Assembly (NCBI GenBank): GCA_963666765.1
Contig: OY762933.1
Location: forward strand, 806,001-870,000
Origin: Foliamicus sp963666765
Lineage (GTDB): Bacteria; Pseudomonadota; Gammaproteobacteria; Steroidobacterales; Foliamicaceae
DNA length: 64,000 nucleotides
Reading direction: 5' to 3'
Below, in pieces: positions 51,532-60,780 of the stretch. Numbering within the stretch: position 1 is the stretch's first letter; each line of letters starts with the position of its first letter. A model generated the notes under the pieces. The model had not been told where the DNA came from. It searched no databases and was given only the letters and a program-made list of their open reading frames with translations. Position numbers and translations under genes: made by a program.

Positions 51532-52362
51532 CTAGGAGCGGGCGGCGGCCAGGAACAGGTCGGCGCAGGCCTGCGGCTCAGTCACCATGGCGTCGTGGCC
51601 GGTCTTGAGTTCCACATATCGCCAGTCCGGGTGCTCCTGCGCATATTGGGCGTGGCTGTTCAGCCCCGCGCCCGGCATGGCCGGTTCGGTGCACTGGATG
51701 AAGGTGCAGGGCACGCCTTCTTCGCCGCCGTTTTCGAACTTGACCGGGTCCAGCCAGCTCTTGAGCGGGTGGGGGGTCAGCCGGCGCTCCACCCAGGCCA
51801 CGATTTCCGCCGGTTCCGGAGGAATTCCGAAACGCTGCGCGGAAAACCCGACTACATAGTTGCCGTCCGGTGCAATACGGCGCAACTGCTCCTTGTTGGC
51901 GGCCATTTCCTCCGCGCTGATGTCCCGCCGCGCCGTCAGCAGGCTGTCGCCGTCGCGCGGAACGATCGCATCGAGATAGACCAAGTGGCGCAGCCTGTCC
52001 TTGGCCCGGTCCGCCACTCCGGAAATCACCAGCCCGGCGTAGGAATGGCCCACCAGCACGACGTCTTCAAGCTCTTCCCATTCGAGCACGTTGACGATGT
52101 CCTGAATGTGCAGCTCAAGCCCGATGTCGGGATGCAGCAGGTGCGAGCGCTCGCCGCAGCCGGTCAGGGTGGGTGTATGCACCCGGTGTCCCTGCTCATC
52201 GAGAATTTCGCGCACGAATTTCCAGCACCAGCCGCCGTGACCGGTACCGTGTACCAGGACAAACAGGACACTGTCCTCCGGTCGCTCATGCGCCCTCGCG
52301 CCCTGCAATCCGGCGGCGGCCACGGCCCCTCCGATGAACGTCCTACGCGTTGCTTTCGGCAT
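51532..52362 (-). CDS. Alpha/beta hydrolase paralogue with Tat signal, exported copy
   Basis: 276 residues from ATG 52362 (an earlier in-frame ATG at 52383 is possible). Twin-arginine leader KATRRTFIGGAVAAAGLQGARA, then the same HGTGHGGWCWKF and GHSYAGLVISG motifs and the same C-terminal ATGHDAMVTEP-like text (KTGHDAMVTEP). It is predicted to be periplasmic, while its neighbour is cytoplasmic. The two copies probably arose by local duplication. Confidence 0.9.
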   Translation of the reverse strand: MPKATRRTFIGGAVAAAGLQGARAHERPEDSVLFVLVHGTGHGGWCWKFVREILDEQGHRVHTPTLTGCGERSHLLHPDIGLELHIQDIVNVLEWEELEDVVLVGHSYAGLVISGVADRAKDRLRHLVYLDAIVPRDGDSLLTARRDISAEEMAANKEQLRRIAPDGNYVVGFSAQRFGIPPEPAEIVAWVERRLTPHPLKSWLDPVKFENGGEEGVPCTFIQCTEPAMPGAGLNSHAQYAQEHPDWRYVELKTGHDAMVTEPQACADLFLAAARS

Positions 52363-52395
52363 GTTTCTTTCCTCCTTGCTCACGGCGGCGCCGGA

Positions 52396-54249
52396 TCAAT
52401 AGGCAGCGCAGACCCCGCAATGGTAGTAAAAGCCGCGCGGATCATTGAGTTGCGCCAATTGGTCCAGCTCGGCATTCAAAATCTTTCTCGCCTGCTGCAC
52501 TGCGTCCATGAACCGGTCCGGCTCCGAACGAATGCCCAATCGCTGCCTGAGCCTCGCCCAGCGTAACTGGAAGAATTCGTTCAGGCCGGTAAAGAAGGGC
52601 CGCTTGCGTTTGATCCGCTCCACGCTGTACTCGCCCTCTTCCAGGCCCGCCAGCGCAGCGGCGCTCTCGGCCGCGTCTTCGACGGTGCCGATATTGTCGG
52701 CCAGGTTGATGGTCGCAGCGTCGGAACCGATCCACACCCGGCCACGGGCGATGTCGTCCACCTCTTCAAAGGTCATGCCTCGCCCCTGCGAGACGTGGCC
52801 CACAAACCGCTCATACACCCTGCCGATCTGCGCATCCACCTGGCGGCGGAGGCCGTCGGCCAGGTCCGCGCCGACGCGGCCCTGTTCCGACAGCGGCGTC
52901 GTGCCCAGGCCGTCCTCGGTAAAACCGATGCGTTCCAGCAGCTTCGGAGCGGTAAATAACACAGCGCCCACTCCGATCGACCCGGTAATGGTTCCGGAAT
53001 AGGCCCAGATCTCGTCGGCCTCCGCGGCGACGTAGTAGCCGCCGGAAGCCGCCACGCTGCTCATGGAGACCACAACCGGCTTGCCCGCCTCGGAGACGGT
53101 CGCGACCGCGCCCGAAATCACCTCGGAAGCGAAAGCGCTGCCTCCGGGGCTGTCCACCTGCAGCACCAGGGCCTTGATATTTTCCTCCTCGGCGGCATGG
53201 CGGACCAGCTTGGCGATGCTGTCGCCGGCGGCGGCGCCCGGACCGGCGCTGCCGTCAATGATGGAGCCCGCGACCACAACCACGCCCACCTTGTTTTCGT
53301 CGTCGGAGTACGGTGGGTTCTCGCGGTCGGCCACGGTCAGGTAATCCGCGAATCCGACCTTATGGTATTCGCCGTCCTCGGAATCACCAAAGCGTTCCTT
53401 CATGTATTCCTTGAAGGTCTCGTCGTTGTGTATCGCATCGATCAGGCCGGCCTCGAGGTTGACCCGCGCCAGGTCGCCGCCCGCATTCTCCAGCGCCTCA
53501 GTCAGGGTTGCCGCGTATTGGTCCAGCGCGTTCGAAGCCAGCCCGCGGGCCTCGGTGACCTCGCGCTGGTACTCGCCCCACAGAGCACCCAGCCACTGCT
53601 GCGCGCTCTGCCGATCCTCATCGGACATGTCGTTGCGGAAGTACGGTTCGACAAAGGACTTGTACTCGCCTACCCGGAAGACGTGCGGATCGATGCCCAG
53701 TTTGTTGAACATTTCGGCGTAGTACATCCTCCAGCGGCCCATGCCCCGGATATCCACTCCGCCGTAGTCATGCACGAATACCTCGTCCGTCTGCGACGCC
53801 AGCAGGTAGCCGTTCTGCCCGTACCAACTCGAATAGCTGATCATCGGTTTGCCGGATTCGCGGAACCGGCGCATCGCCCCGGCAACGTCCTGCAACTTGG
53901 TGAAGCCGCCTCCGGCAAGGCCGCCGACGTCCACCAGCACGGCGGCGATCCGGTCATCCTCGGCGGCATGCCGCAAAGCCCGCACGACATCCCGCACCAG
54001 CGTTTCGGGGGGCGGCTCGTCGTTCATGCGCAGCAACTCCAGATCCAGTTCACCCGCGCTGAGTTCATGCACCAGAACCCCCGAAGGATTCAACAGCAGG
54101 ACGGCGCCGTCCTTGATTTTCACGGCCGTCTGTCCCGACCCCAGCACCGCCAGCATCGCAACAAACACGAAGATCATCAGGACCAGGTGGATGACCTTGC
54201 GAAAACCGTCGACACCCGTCCAGATCGCACGAAATATCTTCCCTAGCAT
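52396..54249 (-). CDS. sppA: Signal peptide peptidase SppA, long (67K-type) form
   Basis: 617 residues, membrane anchor at about 18-40 (VIHLVLMIFVFVAMLAVLG). Two tandem protease-fold domains; the catalytic Ser is in MSSVAASGGYYVAA, and the N-terminal domain carries the general-base lysine region near 190-210. It degrades signal peptides after cleavage. Full length, so likely active. Confidence 0.94.
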   Translation of the reverse strand: MLGKIFRAIWTGVDGFRKVIHLVLMIFVFVAMLAVLGSGQTAVKIKDGAVLLLNPSGVLVHELSAGELDLELLRMNDEPPPETLVRDVVRALRHAAEDDRIAAVLVDVGGLAGGGFTKLQDVAGAMRRFRESGKPMISYSSWYGQNGYLLASQTDEVFVHDYGGVDIRGMGRWRMYYAEMFNKLGIDPHVFRVGEYKSFVEPYFRNDMSDEDRQSAQQWLGALWGEYQREVTEARGLASNALDQYAATLTEALENAGGDLARVNLEAGLIDAIHNDETFKEYMKERFGDSEDGEYHKVGFADYLTVADRENPPYSDDENKVGVVVVAGSIIDGSAGPGAAAGDSIAKLVRHAAEEENIKALVLQVDSPGGSAFASEVISGAVATVSEAGKPVVVSMSSVAASGGYYVAAEADEIWAYSGTITGSIGVGAVLFTAPKLLERIGFTEDGLGTTPLSEQGRVGADLADGLRRQVDAQIGRVYERFVGHVSQGRGMTFEEVDDIARGRVWIGSDAATINLADNIGTVEDAAESAAALAGLEEGEYSVERIKRKRPFFTGLNEFFQLRWARLRQRLGIRSEPDRFMDAVQQARKILNAELDQLAQLNDPRGFYYHCGVCAAY

Positions 54250-54321
54250 GAGCGTTTACTCCTGAGAATTTCGGCGCCTAGTGTAACGGAATCGTCCAGC
54301 CGAAGAACTGGCTGCCGGGGG

Positions 54322-55422
54322 TCAGGCGCCGGTGTAGCGCACGCGGTACACGACGCCGCGGTGGTCGTCGCTGATCAGCAGGCTGCCGTCCCCGTCAACT
54401 ATTACGTAAGCGGGCCGCCCGAGCGTTTCTTCATCGCGCAGCCAGCCTTCGGCAAAAGGTTCGTAGCTGACGACATTGTTCCCCTCGAGCTCAAGCATCA
54501 TCACGCGATATCCGATCTTCTTGCTGCGGTTCCAGCTGCCGTGCTCGGCAACGAAGAGCCGCCCCTTGTATTCGTCGGGAAAGGCGTCGCCAGTGTAGAA
54601 CGCAAGACCCACGGGCGCGGTGTGAGGCCCCAGTTCCTGCGCCGGCGGCGTCGCCGAAGCGCAATCGCCCAGCGAGGCCCATTTCGCGTCGGGGTCGGCG
54701 ATGTCCGTGCCGTGACAGAAAGGGAAACCGAAGTGCATTCCGGACCGCGGCGCATGGTTCAGCTCGCACGGCGGAATGTCGTCGCCCATCAGGTCACGGC
54801 CATTCTCGGTAAACCACAATTCGCCGGTTTCGGGGTGCCAGTCCAGGCCCACGCTGTTGCGCACGCCTCGCGCCCATACTTCACGCTCGCCTCCCTGCGG
54901 CGGAATCCGGTCGATCGTGGCATAGCTGTCGCAGACGTTGCAGGGCGCGCCCTGGGCCACATACAGCCAGCCGTCGGGCGCAAAGCCGATGGCGCGCCAG
55001 CCATGGTGGCGGGCCGTGGGCATGCCGTCGTGGAACACCCTGGGCGGATTGGATTGTCCCAGCCGCTCCTCGACGTTCTCGTATTCCAGTATCCGGTGTA
55101 TCTCGGCCACGAACAGCGAGGATCCCCGCACCGCCACGCCGTTCGGATCGATCAGGCCCGACGCGAACTCGAGGACCTCCTGGTCCGGGCCGCCCGGATC
55201 GCGTACCGCATAGACCTTGCCCAGGCGCCGGGTGCCGATGAACAGCGTGCCATTCTCGCCGATCGCCAGCCCGCGCGCGTTCCTGACGCCGCTCACGTAC
55301 TCCTCGATCACAAAATCGTCCGGCAATTCAATGTCATCGAGATCGAAATCCGCCCGCAACTGGCCGGCGCCCACGAACAGCAATGCCAGGAGGGAGAAAG
55401 AAAGCGTGGTTTTCAGTTTCAT
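54322..55422 (-). CDS. PQQ-type sugar dehydrogenase-like beta-propeller (sorbosone dehydrogenase family)
   Basis: 366 residues from ATG 55422, overlapping the DctM stop (ATGA). Signal peptide SLLALLFVGAGQLRA. Blocks GVRNARGLAIGENGTLFIG, HHGWRAIGFAPDGWLYVAQG, GLDWHPETGELWFTENGRD and FVAEHGSWNRSKKIGYRV are typical of soluble glucose/sorbosone dehydrogenases. It is periplasmic and may oxidise a sugar or polyol near the TRAP transporter in the same operon. Confidence 0.9.
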   Translation of the reverse strand: MKLKTTLSFSLLALLFVGAGQLRADFDLDDIELPDDFVIEEYVSGVRNARGLAIGENGTLFIGTRRLGKVYAVRDPGGPDQEVLEFASGLIDPNGVAVRGSSLFVAEIHRILEYENVEERLGQSNPPRVFHDGMPTARHHGWRAIGFAPDGWLYVAQGAPCNVCDSYATIDRIPPQGGEREVWARGVRNSVGLDWHPETGELWFTENGRDLMGDDIPPCELNHAPRSGMHFGFPFCHGTDIADPDAKWASLGDCASATPPAQELGPHTAPVGLAFYTGDAFPDEYKGRLFVAEHGSWNRSKKIGYRVMMLELEGNNVVSYEPFAEGWLRDEETLGRPAYVIVDGDGSLLISDDHRGVVYRVRYTGA

Positions 55423-56672
55423 GTTCCAATCATCCAAAGTGAAAGCGTGGGCCAGAATGCGATAAGCAGCACGGCCGCCATAAGCACCAGCAGAAACGGC
55501 AGGCTGGCCAGGTAAACGCGTACGATCGGCTGCTCGAACCGATAGCTCGCAATAAACAGGTTAAGTCCTACCGGGGGCGTAAGGTAACCCAGTTGCATGG
55601 TTGCCAGGAAAACGATTCCCAGGTGGACCGGGTGCACGCCGAACTGGGCGGCAATCGGGAGGATGAGCGGCACCACCAGCACGATGGCGGAGAAAATGTC
55701 CAGAAAAGCGCCCAGAATCAGCAGGAAAACGAGCAGGGCCAGCATGAAGGTCAGCGGTCCGCTCACCACCTCGCCCACCACCGCCAACAACCGCTGGGGC
55801 ACTTCGGCATCGATCATCAGGTTGGTGGAAGCCAGCGATACCGCCAGGATCAGCAGTATGCCGCCCACCAGCGTCATTGAATCGCGCATGATCAGGGGCA
55901 GACGCGCAAGCGGTATCGCGCGGCGGATGAACACTTCAACGATCACGACGTAGAGTGCCGTGACCGCCGCTGCCTCGGAGATCGCGAAGTAGCCGGAATA
56001 GATGCCGCCGAGCACGATGACGGGCAGCGGAAGCTCCCAGCCCGCGGCCCTGACCGCGCCGGCCACTTCGCGCCAGTCGAAGCTGGAAAGCGGCCGGCGC
56101 TCGGCGCGGTTGACCCAGAGGCAGTAGGCCGAAAGGAGAACGATCATGGCCAGGCCGGGCAACACGCCGGCCCGGAACAGCGAGTCGATGCGGGTTTCGG
56201 AAACGACGCCGTAAAGAATCAGCGGCAGCGAAGGTGCGAACAGCAACCCCAGGCTGCCGCCGGTCGTGACCAGCCCGAGGGAGAAACGCTCGGAGTAGCG
56301 CGCCTGCTTCAGGGCCGGATAGAGCAGTGCGCCCATTGCGATGATGGTGATACCGGATGCGCCGGTAAACGCGGTAAACAGCGCGCAGACGGCCAATGCG
56401 AAGACCGCCAGCCCCCCGGGCATCCACCCCACCAGGGCCTCGCTCAGGCGCACCAGCAGCCTGGGCGCCGGGCTTTCCGCCAGCAGATAGCCGGCGAAGC
56501 AGAACAAGGGGATAGCGACCAGCGCCGGCAGGGTCGCCACGCCCAGGATTTCAACGGCTATGGAGGCCAGCGGTATATCGGCGCGCAGGTAGCCGAACAG
56601 GGCGCCGCCCGCGATGACCGCGAAGAGCGGCGCGCCGAGGATGGCCAGCAGCCCGAGGACTATCCAGTGCAT
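55419..56672 (-). CDS. dctM: TRAP transporter large membrane subunit (DctM)
   Basis: 417 residues from ATG 56672, four bases after the DctQ stop. About 12 helices; conserved GASGITIIAMGALLYP, GLLFAPSLPLILYG and LGYLTPPVGLNLFI. With DctQ and DctP it imports an organic acid or sugar acid with sodium. Confidence 0.94.
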   Translation of the reverse strand: MHWIVLGLLAILGAPLFAVIAGGALFGYLRADIPLASIAVEILGVATLPALVAIPLFCFAGYLLAESPAPRLLVRLSEALVGWMPGGLAVFALAVCALFTAFTGASGITIIAMGALLYPALKQARYSERFSLGLVTTGGSLGLLFAPSLPLILYGVVSETRIDSLFRAGVLPGLAMIVLLSAYCLWVNRAERRPLSSFDWREVAGAVRAAGWELPLPVIVLGGIYSGYFAISEAAAVTALYVVIVEVFIRRAIPLARLPLIMRDSMTLVGGILLILAVSLASTNLMIDAEVPQRLLAVVGEVVSGPLTFMLALLVFLLILGAFLDIFSAIVLVVPLILPIAAQFGVHPVHLGIVFLATMQLGYLTPPVGLNLFIASYRFEQPIVRVYLASLPFLLVLMAAVLLIAFWPTLSLWMIGT

Positions 56673-56676
56673 GGGT

Positions 56677-57192
56677 TCAACCCGCCCTGGGGGAGCCAGC
56701 CGTTCCCGCGCTCCCGGCGAGCCGACCATGCCGCAGCAGGGAAACCATGTGAACCAGGTGAGCACCCGCCATCACGGCAAAGGCGGCAGGCAGGATGGCC
56801 TCGAATATCCAGCGCGGCAGGCCGCCCAGGGTGGTTTCGCCGTAGTTAATCGTGTCCAGCCAGTACGACCCGCAGATCAACAGCAGCGCCACGCAGGCAA
56901 GCATCGCGAAGACCTGGGCCGCGACGCCGGCCCACCTGCGGGCCGATTCCGAAAGCACCTGCGAAAGCGCGTCTATCGTGATATGGCGGCTGCCGACGCT
57001 GGCGGCCATCGCGCCCAGCATGGCGATCCACAGCACCAGCCATTCCAGCAGCTGTTCGCTGTACGGAATGGACATGCGGAAGACGTTGCGCCAAAGGATC
57101 TGCGCCGCCGCCAGGACAAGCATCGCACCCAGGCAGGAGGCCAGCAGGCCAGTGAGAAACCGCCCGGCAATCTTGCCCGCCCTGCCCGCCAC
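56677..57192 (-). CDS. dctQ: TRAP transporter small membrane subunit (DctQ)
   Basis: 171 residues, GTG start at 57192. Four hydrophobic spans (LTGLLASCLGAMLVLAAAQI, LLEWLVLWIAMLGAMAASVG, GVAAQVFAMLACVALLLICG, PAAFAVMAGAHLVHMV) fit the DctQ family. 29 bases from DctP. Confidence 0.9.
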   Translation of the reverse strand: MAGRAGKIAGRFLTGLLASCLGAMLVLAAAQILWRNVFRMSIPYSEQLLEWLVLWIAMLGAMAASVGSRHITIDALSQVLSESARRWAGVAAQVFAMLACVALLLICGSYWLDTINYGETTLGGLPRWIFEAILPAAFAVMAGAHLVHMVSLLRHGRLAGSAGTAGSPRAG

Positions 57193-57221
57193 CGGAGCCC
57201 CCCGCTAGTTCCGCACTTGAA

Positions 57222-58247
57222 TCAGCCGGATCCCGATTCGGCGCGGAAATCGTGAAGCGCCTGCATGATTTCTTCATGCATGTCGCGCGAGATCCCCGCT
57301 TCGCGCACCAGTTCGGGGTAGATCTCGGTGAATGCCTGGCGCCAGCGGAGAATTTCTTCGGACGTCAGCGCCAGGTATTCAAGCCCGGAATTCTTCAGCG
57401 CCTGCGTGGCTTCCCTATTGTCCTGGGCATCGCGGCGGTCAAGCTGGGCCGCCAGCACGCCGAATTCCTCGCGGACTATCGCCTGGTTGGACTCGGAAAG
57501 CCGGCCGAAAGCCCTCCTGTCCATCGCCAGCAGTCCGAAAGCAAATACCACGGGAAAGTCCGTGACATAGCGCAAACGGGTGTGCCACTGCAGCAGGATC
57601 GCGCCCGACGGCGGCGTGACGATAACCTCCACCAGCCCCGTCTGCAGGCCCACCAGCACGTCGGATACCGGCAGCTGGACGGGGGCCAGGCCCACCGAAC
57701 GCATTGCGCGCAGCCCGATGTCATCGCCGTCGGGCACCCAGATCTTGAGCCCGCGCGCGTCTTCAAGCCGAACCACCGGCTTCCTGCCCGACATGATGAG
57801 GGCGAAGCCCAGGCTGCCGAAGCCGAAGGTCTCGTATCCGCTGTCGCGCAGGCCCTGCTCCAGCACGGGATCAAACCGCCGGCGAATGAAAAGCATTTCC
57901 TCGCGCGAACGGAACATCAGCGGAAGGCCGTACTGCAGCACGTTCGGATACCTGCCGGCCAGCGCGCTGGAAGTCAGCACCGCTCCCTGCAGTTGGCCTG
58001 TGCGAATCTTGCGCAGGACCCTGAGGTCGTCGCCCATCACGCCGCCACCGTAGAATTTCACCTGCACCTCACCCCCGGTGCGCTCGCCAATCTCCGCGCC
58101 CGCGGCACGCATGTCGCGCATCCAGGCCGACCCCTCGGGCGTAACCGTTGCGATCTTGAGCGTCTGCGCCGAAAGCGGCCCGGCCGCCAGCAGGGCCGCC
58201 AAAATCAGCGCGGCGGACTTCGGCTGACGGGACTCAAAAATATTCAT
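57222..58247 (-). CDS. dctP: TRAP transporter substrate-binding protein (DctP)
   Basis: 341 residues. Signal peptide LILAALLAAGPLSAQ. Family text: IATVTPEGSAWMRDMRAAG, VKFYGGGVMGDDLRVLRKI, LQYGLPLMFRSREEM, LKIWVPDGDDIGLRAMR. Periplasmic solute capture. It overlaps the TatT-like gene by 14 bases, an unusually tight join. Confidence 0.93.
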   Translation of the reverse strand: MNIFESRQPKSAALILAALLAAGPLSAQTLKIATVTPEGSAWMRDMRAAGAEIGERTGGEVQVKFYGGGVMGDDLRVLRKIRTGQLQGAVLTSSALAGRYPNVLQYGLPLMFRSREEMLFIRRRFDPVLEQGLRDSGYETFGFGSLGFALIMSGRKPVVRLEDARGLKIWVPDGDDIGLRAMRSVGLAPVQLPVSDVLVGLQTGLVEVIVTPPSGAILLQWHTRLRYVTDFPVVFAFGLLAMDRRAFGRLSESNQAIVREEFGVLAAQLDRRDAQDNREATQALKNSGLEYLALTSEEILRWRQAFTEIYPELVREAGISRDMHEEIMQALHDFRAESGSG

Positions 58248-59079
58248 CGGCAGTACTCAGCAATTCCCTGGCGTCGGCCTTGGCCAGGTTGTTGAAAAGC
58301 GTCAGGCCCGGCTGATCGACCGGGGCGTCGACCGCCTCTTCAAGCAGCCTGTCATGCAACTCGCGATCATAGAGCAAGCGGGCGCAGTTTCTCGCATACT
58401 CCACCAGTACGCTCAGGTCCTTGCGCTGTGTCAGACGCAACGCCTCATCAAAGTTCCGCATGCCCTCTTCCGGTTCGCCGCCCAGCGAGGCCGGGCGCAG
58501 GCATTGCAGCACGCCCATGTACATGTGCGCGCGCCCGCGAATGTCCGGCGGCGCGACATCCAGCAGCCGTTCCAGCGCCACCTGCAGACGCGGCAGCCGG
58601 GCCAGCGCCTCGTAGTCGCCACGGGCCTGGATCCAGGAAAGATAGCCGATCACGTAGTCATACAGGGCTTGCGCCCTGGCGGCCGGATACGCGCCTATCC
58701 GGGCCTCGTATTCGTCGAAACCCAGCTGCTGCACTCCGCAGCCGGCCCGGTCGGCGGCGCACAGGGCCCTGCGGCCGTAACCATAGGCCCGCTCCGTCAG
58801 CTTGTGAGTCCGTTCGGGATCATTGACGAAGACCACGCCGTAGGCGGCATACAACTGGGCGGCGGAGCCCAGGACCGCGGGGCCTGCGTCCTCACCGGCC
58901 AGGCTGTCGATCAGGATGAGCAGCGTGGGGGTGGCTTCGCGAACGAGTTCGGGATCGTCGTGGCCGAGAACGGCATCGCCGAGCTGTTCGGTCAGGCTGC
59001 TGGTTGCGGACTGAATCAGCGATCCGCAGCCGGAAAGGCCTATCGCCGCGAGAGCAAGCGCCAGGCCCTTTCGCCTCAT
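58234..59079 (-). CDS. TRAP-associated lipoprotein, TatT family
   Basis: 281 residues with lipobox LSGCGS. Helical, TPR-like. TatT proteins form trimers with periplasmic DctP and are encoded with TRAP genes, as here. Its ATG overlaps rplS's stop (ATGA), coupling the ribosomal genes to the transporter genes. Confidence 0.88.
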   Translation of the reverse strand: MRRKGLALALAAIGLSGCGSLIQSATSSLTEQLGDAVLGHDDPELVREATPTLLILIDSLAGEDAGPAVLGSAAQLYAAYGVVFVNDPERTHKLTERAYGYGRRALCAADRAGCGVQQLGFDEYEARIGAYPAARAQALYDYVIGYLSWIQARGDYEALARLPRLQVALERLLDVAPPDIRGRAHMYMGVLQCLRPASLGGEPEEGMRNFDEALRLTQRKDLSVLVEYARNCARLLYDRELHDRLLEEAVDAPVDQPGLTLFNNLAKADARELLSTADEYF

Positions 59080-59420
59080 AGCTTCTCGCGAATTCTCGCG
59101 CTCCGCCCGCGCCGCTGCCGAAGGTAATAGAGCTTTGCGCGCCGCACGTCGCCGCGGCGCTTCACCGTGAGACCGGCAATCATCGGGCTGTGTGTCTGAA
59201 AAACCCGCTCGACCCCTTCGCCGTGCGATATCTTGCGCACGGTAAACGAGGAATTAAGCCCGCGGTTGCGCTTGGCGATTACGACGCCTTCAAAGGCCTG
59301 CAAACGCTGGCGCTGCCCCTCGTGCACCCGCACCTGCACCACGACCGTGTCTCCCGGAGAGAAGTCCGGAAGGTCGGTGCGGAGTTGTTCCGCTTCAAGT
59401 TGTTCAATGATGTTGGTCAT
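59076..59420 (-). CDS. rplS: Ribosomal protein L19
   Basis: 114 residues from ATG 59420, the expected length. FSPGDTVVVQVRVHEGQRQR, FEGVVIAKRNRGLNSSFTVRKIS and KRRGDVRRAKLYYLRQR are L19 hallmarks. It overlaps trmD by 17 bases. Confidence 0.98.
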   Translation of the reverse strand: MTNIIEQLEAEQLRTDLPDFSPGDTVVVQVRVHEGQRQRLQAFEGVVIAKRNRGLNSSFTVRKISHGEGVERVFQTHSPMIAGLTVKRRGDVRRAKLYYLRQRRGRSARIREKL

Positions 59421-60177
59421 CTTTCGCGTCTCGTATTTTAATGTCGTATTCCGCTTGGAATTCCGCCAGCAGACGCCGTTCCTGCTCATTCAGCTCAAGA
59501 GCCGTGAACAAATCCGGCCGGCGCTTCCAGGTGCGCCCCAGCGACTGCTTCAGGCGCCAGGTCCGCACCTGCTCGTGATCGCCGCCCAGCAGCACTTCCG
59601 GCGCTGCCCGGCCTTCCACCACGGCGGGTCGAGTGTACTGCGGAAAATCCAGAAGGCCAACAGAGAACGAGTCCTCCTCGGCCGAGCGATCATCACCCAG
59701 GGCGCCGGGCAACAGCCGCACCACTGCGTCGATGACCACGCAAGCGGCCAGTTCGCCGCCACTCAGGACAAAGTCTCCCAGTGACAGTTCTTCGTCGGCT
59801 TCCAGTTCCACCACGCGTTCGTCAATCCCTTCGTAGCGCCCCGCGACCAGCACCATGCCGCGGCCGGACGCCAGTTCCCGCGCGCGCTGCTGGCTGAAGC
59901 GGTCGCCTTGCGGAGTCAGAAAGATGACCGGCGCGCCGCCGGGCGCCTCGGCGCGCGCCGACCTGATCGCCGCCAGCATGGGCGCGGGGCTCAGGACCAT
60001 GCCGGGGCCTCCGCCGTAGGGACGGTCGTCCACGCTGCGGTGCGGCCCGGCGGCGAAGTCGCGCGGGTTCACGCATCGCAGGCCGGCCACGCCAGCTTCC
60101 AGCGCACGCCCGCAAACGCCGCCCCTGAAGGCGTCCAGCACCATTTCCGGGTGCAGGCATACGGTAGTGATTTGCAT
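59404..60177 (-). CDS. trmD: tRNA (guanine37-N1)-methyltransferase
   Basis: 257 residues. The trefoil-knot SAM site shows as RPYGGGPGM, GRYEGIDERV, LGDFVLSGGELA. Makes m1G37 in tRNAs with a GxN anticodon. Located between rimM and rplS as in other gammaproteobacteria. Confidence 0.98.
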   Translation of the reverse strand: MQITTVCLHPEMVLDAFRGGVCGRALEAGVAGLRCVNPRDFAAGPHRSVDDRPYGGGPGMVLSPAPMLAAIRSARAEAPGGAPVIFLTPQGDRFSQQRARELASGRGMVLVAGRYEGIDERVVELEADEELSLGDFVLSGGELAACVVIDAVVRLLPGALGDDRSAEEDSFSVGLLDFPQYTRPAVVEGRAAPEVLLGGDHEQVRTWRLKQSLGRTWKRRPDLFTALELNEQERRLLAEFQAEYDIKIRDAKDDQHH

Positions 60178-60189
60178 CCGGGGCCCGCC

Positions 60190-60780
60190 CTAATCCGCCG
60201 GGTCCCAGTCGACGATCAGCCGGCGCTCCTGGAGGTTGACCTCGCGCACCCGGCTTCCCGGCACAAAGGGAATCAGCCGCCTGCGCCTGCCCTCCACGAT
60301 CAGCACGTCATTGGCGCCGGTGGCCATCAGGCCGCTGACCCGGCCCAGGGGCTCGCCCTCGAGATTTCGCACTTCGAGGCCTTCCAGGTCGGCCCAATAC
60401 CATTCATCCTTGCCGGCCGGCGGCAGATCCGCGCGATTCACCCGGATCTCCGCGCCGCGCAGGCCTTCCGCCGCATCGCGCGTATCTATCCCTTCCAGGA
60501 GGCATTCCAGGCCCCGGGGAGTGATCCGAAAGCGCTGCAAGGTCATCTCCCTGCACTGGCCGTTCACGAGCAGATTCCAAGTGCGGTAGTTCTGAAGTTG
60601 TGCGGGCGGGTCGGCAAAGGATTTCACCCTGAGCCAGCCCTTCAGTCCCCGGGCGGCGCCCAGCCGGCCCATGGGAATCAGTATTGCTTCCGGCGTCTGG
60701 TTCTCCGGCTGTTCCGGCTCAGCCCGAGTCCTTGCCGGTCGCGGTGGCGCCTTGGCCATCTTCCTGCGCGCCGCCGTCAT
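60190..60780 (-). CDS. rimM: Ribosome maturation factor RimM
   Basis: 196 residues from ATG 60780, supported by GAGGA eight bases upstream. MGRLGAARGLKGWLRVKSF begins the folded part; DEWYWADLEGLEVRNLEGEPLG and the C-terminal IPFVPGSRVREVNLQERRLIVDWDP are family text. The first 36 residues are an unusual polar extension (KAPPRPARTRAEPEQPENQ), encoded where the gene overlaps the tail of rpsP by 62 bases. Helps mature the 30S head with S19. Confidence 0.95.
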   Translation of the reverse strand: MTAARRKMAKAPPRPARTRAEPEQPENQTPEAILIPMGRLGAARGLKGWLRVKSFADPPAQLQNYRTWNLLVNGQCREMTLQRFRITPRGLECLLEGIDTRDAAEGLRGAEIRVNRADLPPAGKDEWYWADLEGLEVRNLEGEPLGRVSGLMATGANDVLIVEGRRRRLIPFVPGSRVREVNLQERRLIVDWDPAD

